Assembly: GCA_964386865.1 (NCBI GenBank)
Contig: CAYLUN010000188.1
Coordinates: 1-5,345, forward strand
DNA from: CAYLUN01 sp964386865
Lineage (GTDB): Bacteria; Verrucomicrobiota; Kiritimatiellia; RFP12; UBA1067
Direction of reading: 5' to 3'
Length of the DNA stretch: 5,345 nucleotides
In this document: positions 1 to 4,186 of the stretch, one piece after another
How positions within the stretch are numbered: the stretch's first letter is position 1
Layout: every line of letters begins with the position of its first letter
Made by a program: the position numbers and the translations under genes
The notes under the pieces: generated by a model
What the model was told of the DNA's origin: nothing
Seen by the model: only the letters and a program-made list of their open reading frames with translations
Database searches by the model: none

Positions 1-182
1 TGACGCTGGCCGTCGAGGAGAAGGACTACGCGACGCAGAACACGCTCAAGTGGTTCATCGACGAGCAGGTGGAAGAGGAGGCGAACGCCGCCGACGTGGT
101 CTGGATGCTCGACATGAGCGCCGGCTCGAAGGGCGCGCTCTTCATGGCCGACAAGCAGCTCGGCAAGCGCGGCAAGGGCTGA
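1..182 (+). CDS. Ferritin, C-terminal part (5' end off window)
   Basis: The frame beginning at base 3 is open from the left edge to a TGA at 180-182 and gives 59 residues. It contains LKWFIDEQVEEE, which matches the fourth-helix region of bacterial non-haem ferritins, where the EQxEEE segment contributes to the iron site. The tail ends in MADKQLGKRGKG, close to the usual end of FtnA-type proteins (LDxELxKR). Ferritins form 24-subunit cytoplasmic cages that oxidise Fe(II) and store it as a ferric mineral. The start, the first three helices and most ferroxidase residues lie outside the window, so ferritin is well supported but the exact subtype (FtnA-like versus another ferritin) is not. The gene points toward nudC and is followed 26 nt later by a strong terminator hairpin. 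Confidence 0.85.
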   Translation, partial: TLAVEEKDYATQNTLKWFIDEQVEEEANAADVVWMLDMSAGSKGALFMADKQLGKRGKG

Positions 183-208
183 GCGCAAGGTAATCGTGAA
201 ACGGCAAG

Positions 209-244
209 AAAAGGCAAGGGCAGCACGCTGCCTCTTGCCTTTTT
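209..244. terminator. Bidirectional intrinsic terminator between ferritin and nudC
   Basis: A long inverted repeat: the left arm AAAAGGCAAGGGCAG (209-223) pairs with CTGCCTCTTGCCTTTT (228-243), with one bulged base and a CACG loop. On the + strand the stem runs into five T residues (240-244), a standard rho-independent terminator for the ferritin gene. On the - strand the same stem ends in TTTTCTT, so it can also stop transcripts of the nudC operon arriving from the right. Confidence 0.85.
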
Positions 245-282
245 CGCGTATGGGTTCGGATCTGCGGTTCCGCGTGGGTAGA

Positions 283-327
283 AGCGGCGCCCCGCCGCTC
301 CCGAGACGCGACGGGGGCGTCGCGTCT
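283..327. other. Two GC-rich hairpins downstream of nudC
   Basis: There are two perfect inverted repeats side by side: AGCGGCG/CGCCGCT (283-289 and 293-299, 3-nt loop) and AGACGCGACG/CGTCGCGTCT (304-313 and 318-327, loop GGGG). Both lie just beyond the nudC stop, in the gap between convergent genes. Neither is followed by a T run on either strand, so they are not classical intrinsic terminators. They may stabilise the 3' end of the nudC message or act with the terminator at 209-244. Confidence 0.5.
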
Positions 328-344
328 ACGGCGGCCGAAGGCTG

Positions 345-1076
345 TCACCCGTCTGCGAAAAAGGCGTCGATCAGCCGGCGGGCGATGCTGAAGCGCGAGG
401 GCAGGGGCGGCAGGTTGTCGCGTCCGAACCAGCCCGCCTCGCCGATCTCCACGCCGTCCGGCGTGACCTCGCCGCCCGCGTAGTCGGCGGTGAAGCCGAG
501 CATCAGGTTGTTCGGAAAGGGCCAGGGCTGGCTCCCGGCGTAGCGGATGTTCGCGACGCGCACGCCGACCTCCTCGGCGACCTCGCGCTCGACGGCGGCC
601 TCAAGCGACTCGTTCGCCTCGACGAAGCCCGCGACCAGGCTCCAGAACGGGATGGCGCCGCCGGCCTTGTGGGCCAGCAGGATCTCGCTGCCGCGCGTGA
701 CGAGCGTGATCACGACCGGGTTGAGGCGCGGGTAGGTGCAGGTGCCGCAGGCGGCGCAGTGCATGGCGCGTTCGGTCGCGTGCCGCACGAGGGGCGCGCC
801 GCACGCGCCGCAGAAGCGGTGCGTGAGCCGCCAGTGCAGGAGCTGGCGCGCGAGGCCGATGCGGGCGAAGGCGCCGGCGGGGACGAGGTCGAAGGCGGCC
901 CGCACGCCGATGCGCTCGGCGCCTTCGGCCGGGGGCTCGTCCGCGGACGCGACCGCGCAGGTCGCGTCCACGGGCTCGGCCGGCCCGGCCGGTGAGGCTT
1001 CGAAGGCGTACTCGACGTCGCCGCCGGCGCGGCGGATCCAGAGCTGGTCGCCCGAGAAGAGGATGGCGCGGGTCAC
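345..1076 (-). CDS. nudC: NudC: NAD(H) pyrophosphatase, zinc-ribbon Nudix hydrolase
   Basis: This 243-residue protein is close in length to E. coli NudC (257). NudC enzymes split NAD(H) into NMN(H) and AMP in the cytoplasm and also remove NAD caps from RNA 5' ends. Seen in the sequence: a variable N-terminal domain (about 1-80); a zinc ribbon with Cys89, Cys92, Cys107 and Cys110; a complete Nudix box GX5EX7REVXEEXGV at 150-172, whose glutamates bind the catalytic metal; then SQPWPFP at 182-188, the signature that separates NADH pyrophosphatases from other Nudix enzymes, followed by LMLGF. The start is taken as GTG at 1074-1076. It overlaps the stop of the upstream gene as GTGA and has AAGGTG 8 nt upstream. 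An ATG at 1157 would add 27 unlikely residues inside the upstream gene. One small deviation: family members usually have Ser two residues after SQPWPFP, and here it is Asn190. The family assignment is secure. Confidence 0.95.
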   Translation of the reverse strand: MTRAILFSGDQLWIRRAGGDVEYAFEASPAGPAEPVDATCAVASADEPPAEGAERIGVRAAFDLVPAGAFARIGLARQLLHWRLTHRFCGACGAPLVRHATERAMHCAACGTCTYPRLNPVVITLVTRGSEILLAHKAGGAIPFWSLVAGFVEANESLEAAVEREVAEEVGVRVANIRYAGSQPWPFPNNLMLGFTADYAGGEVTPDGVEIGEAGWFGRDNLPPLPSRFSIARRLIDAFFADG

Positions 1077-3037
1077 GGGCCGAGCACCTTGATGTGGCCG
1101 CGGATGGCGGCCGTGAGCGCCGCCGCGTCGGTGTCGGCCAGACGCTTCAGGACGCACTGCCAGCGATAGGCGAAGCTGCCGTTAGGGTCGATCTTCAAAT
1201 GTTTGAACAGCGTGTCGAACGCGCGCTTGCGGGTGGCGTACTCCTGCTGGGTGCGGACGAAGCGGCGCTGGAAGGCGTCGAGATAGAGCGCGGCGAACTC
1301 GGCGGCGTTGGGCAGGTGAGCGTCGCGCTTGTTGACGGGTTTTGCGTAGCTTGGGGCGGCGTCGAACAGGGCGTTCTTGTAGTCGGAAAAGGAGCCCGTG
1401 TTATCTGAGACGAGCAGCTGGCCGGGCAAGCCCTGCCCGTCTTCGATGATCACCTCGTCGCCGTCGTCGAACATGACGCGCTGGGCGAGGTCGGCCCGGC
1501 CGACGATCAGGTTGACGGCTGCCGCGTCGCCGAGCAGGCGGGCTAGCCGCCGGTTGAACTCGGGGTCGGCGTATCGGTCCTCGTTGATCTTGTCGCTGGC
1601 GCAGCCCTTGATGTAGTTGCGGATGAAGTAGACGATCCAGTACTCTTTGCCCCGGAGGGCGGCCCGCCGGCCGTTGTAGATCTCCCTGATCCGGCCGATG
1701 GTGACCCGCTTCGGCAGCGTCATCCCGAGCTGCTGGCAGCCGAGGCGGCGGTCGAACACGTAGTCGATGTAGCTGGCGGCATCCATCATGCAGCGGATTT
1801 CGTCCCAGTCCTCTTTCCTGTCCAAGTGCTCTTGGATGCTCCACTTCTGGAAGCGCAGGATCTGGAGTTCGGCCTCGGCCTTGTCGGTCTCCTTGACCTG
1901 GACCACATAGACGTTGGGGCGGCTTTCGGAGTCCGTCTGGCGCTGCGAGAGCGAGCGGCTAATGCTGCCGATATTGATGAACTCGATATTGTTGATTTCG
2001 CGCAGGTAGTTGAAGAGCACGCTTCTGGCGCGCGGGTCGCACAGCGCCCGTAGCTCCGGGTCGTCCGGGAACACGTCTGGCTCGTCGTAAACGGAGTCGA
2101 AAATGGTCTCGCCGCACTCGATGCGCAGCCCGGCCCGCCAGTCGATCTGCCGGTAAAACTCCTGCGAGATGCCGGGCAGAAGCTCCTCGGTCGCCACGGC
2201 GTTGGGCTCTGTGGTCAGGGACGTGCACATGAGGTTGCGCCACTCGATGTTGGAGGGGGACTCCTTTACGAGCGACTTGGGCACGGTGCCGGCGAAGGTG
2301 CCGAGCAACTTCTGGTAGGCGGCGCGCAGGGCATCGTCCGTGAGCCCGTCTGCATTCAGCGCTTCGAACGCTTGCCGCGGGAAGGCGCAGCCGGGCGGGA
2401 AGACGTCGACCTCCGGGTGGCCGAAGCGGTTGCGCAGGGCCGCGAACTTGGCGATTTCGTGGAGCTGGGCCCGGAACTCGGCGGGCGGCAGCGTGCCGAC
2501 CCAGCGGAAGCTGTCGAGCGTGAGGAAGCGCGTGCCGGTCGACGGGTTGTAGAAGTAGAGGGGCGAGCACTTGAGGGCGACGCGCGAGCTGGCGATGAGG
2601 CGCTCCAGCTCAACGGGCGAGACGGGGATGCGGCTCATGCGCCAGTTCTCGCCGCGTGCGGTGAGCGCATCGCGGACGCGCACGTTCTGTATGTTGAGGT
2701 AGCGGATGAGCCGCTTGGACACGAGCGTCTGCAGAAGCTCATCGGCCTCGAAGGCCAAAGGCATCGCGTAAGGGTCCGGCCGGACCAGGACGAACTGCTC
2801 GTTGAAGAGCAGGTCGACCGACCGCTCCCGCTCAGCCAATTCCTCCTCGTCGGTCAGCGTGGGAAGCCCCGCCGCCTGGCGCTCGCGGTTCAGCGCATCG
2901 ATCCAGATGTCGCGCTGGAAGAAATGGGTCACGCCCGACGTGACAAGGCCGGGCGTGCGCAGGAAGACGGTGCCGATCTTCGATTTCAGGCGGCCCGTCG
3001 CGTCGCGCGCGAAAATGGCTTCTCCGATGAGTTTCAT
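1073..3037 (-). CDS. Unassigned 654-aa protein; C-terminal half faintly kinase-like
   Basis: I do not recognise the family. The protein is soluble in appearance: no signal peptide, no membrane segment, and nine scattered cysteines without CxxC pairs. Residues 1-340 give no motif I can name. Residues 345-560 carry, in the right order, elements resembling a protein kinase: IGSISRS (356-362) like a glycine loop, VYVVQVKE (376-383) with Lys382 as a beta-3 lysine, EAELQIL (388-394) like helix C, a hydrophobic hinge-like strand YWIVYFIRNY (466-475), RADLAQRVMF (514-523) like the HRDLAARN loop, and IIEDG (530-534) or SDNTG (544-548) as a DFG equivalent. The loop Asn is replaced by Val521, so a kinase would be divergent or inactive. 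This is an inference only. ATG at 3035-3037 is preferred (MKLIGEAIF). A GTG at 3071-3073 in frame would add a proline-rich dozen residues encoded by gap repeats. Neither start has a Shine-Dalgarno sequence. The stop overlaps nudC by GTGA, so the two proteins probably work or are regulated together. Confidence 0.85.
   Translation of the reverse strand: MKLIGEAIFARDATGRLKSKIGTVFLRTPGLVTSGVTHFFQRDIWIDALNRERQAAGLPTLTDEEELAERERSVDLLFNEQFVLVRPDPYAMPLAFEADELLQTLVSKRLIRYLNIQNVRVRDALTARGENWRMSRIPVSPVELERLIASSRVALKCSPLYFYNPSTGTRFLTLDSFRWVGTLPPAEFRAQLHEIAKFAALRNRFGHPEVDVFPPGCAFPRQAFEALNADGLTDDALRAAYQKLLGTFAGTVPKSLVKESPSNIEWRNLMCTSLTTEPNAVATEELLPGISQEFYRQIDWRAGLRIECGETIFDSVYDEPDVFPDDPELRALCDPRARSVLFNYLREINNIEFINIGSISRSLSQRQTDSESRPNVYVVQVKETDKAEAELQILRFQKWSIQEHLDRKEDWDEIRCMMDAASYIDYVFDRRLGCQQLGMTLPKRVTIGRIREIYNGRRAALRGKEYWIVYFIRNYIKGCASDKINEDRYADPEFNRRLARLLGDAAAVNLIVGRADLAQRVMFDDGDEVIIEDGQGLPGQLLVSDNTGSFSDYKNALFDAAPSYAKPVNKRDAHLPNAAEFAALYLDAFQRRFVRTQQEYATRKRAFDTLFKHLKIDPNGSFAYRWQCVLKRLADTDAAALTAAIRGHIKVLGP
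1085..1090 (-). promoter_or_regulatory. Ribosome binding site that fixes the nudC start
   Basis: AAGGTG on the - strand, five of six bases matching AAGGAG, sits 8 nt before the GTG at 1074-1076 and inside the last codons of the upstream gene. It supports the GTG start and translational coupling. It is the only convincing Shine-Dalgarno sequence I find: the folD and large-gene starts have none. Confidence 0.6.
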
Positions 3038-3051
3038 GGGGGGAGGAAGCG

Positions 3052-3088
3052 GTTGAAGAGGTTCACCGTTCACGGTTGAACGGTTGGA
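3052..3088. repeat. 7-nt-periodic repeats in the folD-unknown gene gap
   Basis: On the + strand this stretch reads as related units beginning with GTT: GTTGAAG (3052), GTTCACC (3061), GTTCACG (3068), GTTGAAC (3075) and GTTGGAA (3083), at steps of 9, 7, 7 and 8 nt. The units resemble those at 4020-4047 (GTTGAAG occurs in both places). They fill most of the gap between folD and the large gene and cross the alternative GTG start of the latter. Confidence 0.55.
3065..3084. repeat. 8-bp inverted repeat with 4-nt spacer, upstream of the large gene
   Basis: ACCGTTCA (3065-3072) and TGAACGGT (3077-3084) are perfect inverted copies separated by CGGT. The element lies 28-47 nt upstream of the ATG at 3037, so it could form a hairpin in the leader or serve as a binding site. 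It may also simply arise from adjacent heptamer units in opposite orientation. Confidence 0.4.
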
Positions 3089-3104
3089 AGGCTCAGTAGA
3101 AACC

Positions 3105-3122
3105 GGCGAATAATCATTCGCC
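3105..3122 (-). terminator. Hairpin across the folD stop codon, possible weak terminator
   Basis: GGCGAAT (3105-3111) and ATTCGCC (3116-3122) form a perfect 7-bp stem with a 4-nt loop. The folD TGA (3114-3116) lies inside it. On the - strand the stem is followed by GGTTTCTACTG, a poor U tract, so termination would be weak. It could reduce readthrough from folD into the large gene or protect the folD message end. Confidence 0.35.
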
Positions 3123-4004
3123 CTCGCTTGCGCGACGGGCGGACTCGAGGGTGTTGTAGAGCAGCATGGTGATCGTCATCGGCCCCACGCCTCCGGGAAC
3201 GGGGGTGATGAGCGAGGCGACCTCCTTGGCGGAATCGAAGTCCACGTCGCCCGCCAGCCGGAAGCCGCTTTTCTTGGTCGCGTCGGGGATGCGGTTCACG
3301 CCGACGTCGATGACGGCCGCGCCGGGCTTGACCATGTCGCCGGTGACGGTGTTGGGGCGGCCTGCGGCCACGACCAGGATATCCGCCTGACGCGTGAAGG
3401 CGGCGAGGTCGCGCGTGCCGGTGTGGCAGACCGTGACCGTTGCGTTGCCGCCCTCGGCCTTGCGCATCAGCAGGTGCGCGACGGGCTTGCCCACGATGTT
3501 GCTGCGGCCGACGACCACGGCGTGCTGTCCGGAGGTCTTGACGCCCGCCTTGAGCAGCATCTGGATGATGCCGTGGGGCGTGCAGGGCAGGAAGCAGGTC
3601 TCGCCGATCATCATGCGGCCGACGTTGACGGGGGTGAAGCCGTCCACGTCCTTCGCGGGCGCGATGGCGTTGATGACCGCGCCCTCGTCGATATGCTTGG
3701 GCAGCGGGAGCTGCACGAGGATGCCGTGGATGCGCGGGTCGGCGTTCATCTGCCGCACGAGGGCCAAAGCCTCGGCCTGCGTGGTCTCGGCCGGGACGCG
3801 CACGTCCTGCGAGTACATGCCCGCCTCTTCGCACGCCTTCTCTTTGGCGGTCACGTAGGAGGTCGAGGCCGGGTCAACGCCGATCAGGATCACGCCCAGG
3901 CCTGGCGTCACGCCGCGGTCGGCCTTGAGCTTCGCGACCTGAATGGCGATGTCCGCCCGCATGTCTGCGGCGAGTTGCTTTCCGTCAAGGATGGTTGCGC
4001 TCAT
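3114..4004 (-). CDS. folD: FolD: methylene-THF dehydrogenase / methenyl-THF cyclohydrolase
   Basis: FolD is a cytoplasmic, usually dimeric enzyme that oxidises 5,10-methylene-tetrahydrofolate with NADP+ and then hydrolyses the methenyl product to 10-formyl-tetrahydrofolate (EC 1.5.1.5 and 3.5.4.9), supplying one-carbon units for purine and formyl-Met synthesis. The 296-residue product is of normal length. Diagnostic segments are all present: SYVTAKEKA (49-57) with Tyr50 and Lys54, VQLPLP (97-102) with Gln98, PAKDVDGF (116-123) with Asp121, PCTPHGI (140-146), the Rossmann GRSNIVGKP (166-174), IDVGVN (232-237) and TPVPGGVGPMT (267-277). The four catalytic residues fall at the same numbers as in E. 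coli FolD. ATG at 4002-4004 is chosen because MSATILDGKQL is a normal FolD beginning. The longer frame from GTG at 4074-4076 would add 24 residues encoded by the heptamer repeats. No Shine-Dalgarno sequence precedes the ATG. It is 168 nt from the glycosidase gene and probably has its own promoter. Confidence 0.97.
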   Translation of the reverse strand: MSATILDGKQLAADMRADIAIQVAKLKADRGVTPGLGVILIGVDPASTSYVTAKEKACEEAGMYSQDVRVPAETTQAEALALVRQMNADPRIHGILVQLPLPKHIDEGAVINAIAPAKDVDGFTPVNVGRMMIGETCFLPCTPHGIIQMLLKAGVKTSGQHAVVVGRSNIVGKPVAHLLMRKAEGGNATVTVCHTGTRDLAAFTRQADILVVAAGRPNTVTGDMVKPGAAVIDVGVNRIPDATKKSGFRLAGDVDFDSAKEVASLITPVPGGVGPMTITMLLYNTLESARRASEGE

Positions 4005-4010
4005 GGAATG

Positions 4011-4052
4011 AAATAAGAAGTTAGAGGTAGGAGGTAAAAAGTTGAAGGGATG
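4011..4052. repeat. Degenerate heptamer array directly upstream of folD
   Basis: Read on the + strand in 7-nt steps the sequence is AAATAAG, AAGTTAG, AGGTAGG, AGGTAAA, AAGTTGA, AGGGATG, with GT at positions 4020, 4027, 4034 and 4041. It is markedly more purine- and A-rich on this strand than the coding regions. It starts 7 nt upstream of the folD ATG, so it forms the folD 5' leader, where it reads as a pyrimidine-rich stretch in the mRNA. Confidence 0.6.
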
Positions 4053-4059
4053 TGCACCG

Positions 4060-4077
4060 GGTGAACACACGTTCACC
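4060..4077. promoter_or_regulatory. Perfect 18-bp inverted repeat upstream of folD, possible operator
   Basis: GGTGAAC (4060-4066), spacer ACAC, GTTCACC (4071-4077). The symmetric site lies 56-73 nt upstream of the folD ATG, a plausible place for a dimeric repressor or activator. The half-site GTTCACC occurs again at 3061-3067, in the folD-unknown gene gap. I cannot name a regulator. The alternative is a pair of inverted heptamer units with no regulatory role. Confidence 0.4.
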
Positions 4078-4158
4078 GCATGGACATACAGTCTAGCAAA
4101 GTTAGGGGATGAACGAAGCCCAAAAAGAGCATTGTCTTCACACGATCTTCATGCACAC

Positions 4159-4186
4159 GCGACGCCTAACGCCTAATTACTAACTT
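4159..4186. repeat. Degenerate heptamer array covering the glycosidase stop codon
   Basis: In 7-nt steps on the + strand: GCGACGC, CTAACGC, CTAATTA, CTAACTT. On the - strand this reads GTTAGTA, ATTAGGC, GTTAGGC, GTCGCGT, the same GTTAG core as the array at 4011-4052 but in the opposite orientation. The last codons and the TAG stop (4173-4175) of the glycosidase gene lie within it. The remainder of the gap (about 4080-4158) shows no gene and no clear promoter or terminator. Confidence 0.55.

Noticed and set aside
1077..1157. Longer nudC start at the ATG at 1157
   Set aside because: The extra 27 residues are Arg/His/Gly-rich, lie entirely in the coding sequence of the upstream gene, and do not resemble a NudC N-terminus. 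The GTG at 1076 has a ribosome binding site and a stop/start overlap.
2372..3079. A 235-codon open frame on the + strand opposite the large gene
   Set aside because: It is the antisense of a frame with normal protein character, is rich in Arg/Glu/Gly/Val as expected for a high-GC shadow, and has no motif or start signal.
3070..3834. A 254-codon frame on the - strand overlapping folD in another frame
   Set aside because: Its composition (Arg, His, Gly, Pro, Ala runs) is that of an out-of-frame reading of folD, and folD fills the same stretch with conserved motifs.
3423..4016. A 197-codon open frame on the + strand opposite folD
   Set aside because: FolD on the - strand is certain. The opposite frame is dominated by Asp, His, Val, Gly and Leu, with no recognisable domain.
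4081..4140. Possible sigma-70-type promoter for folD around TAGACT (4090-4095, - strand)
   Set aside because: The best -35 partner (TTCGTT, 16 nt away) matches the consensus in about half its positions, so I cannot distinguish it from chance. A folD promoter is still likely in this gap.
4115..4160. Possible terminator after the glycosidase gene, from the TTTTT run on the - strand
   Set aside because: Only a 4-bp GCAT/ATGC stem can be drawn before the T run, which is too weak to call.
4005..4172. A folate-type riboswitch or leader RNA upstream of folD
   Set aside because: The leader is mostly 7-nt repeats plus one simple palindrome, and I see no multi-helix architecture or conserved riboswitch core.
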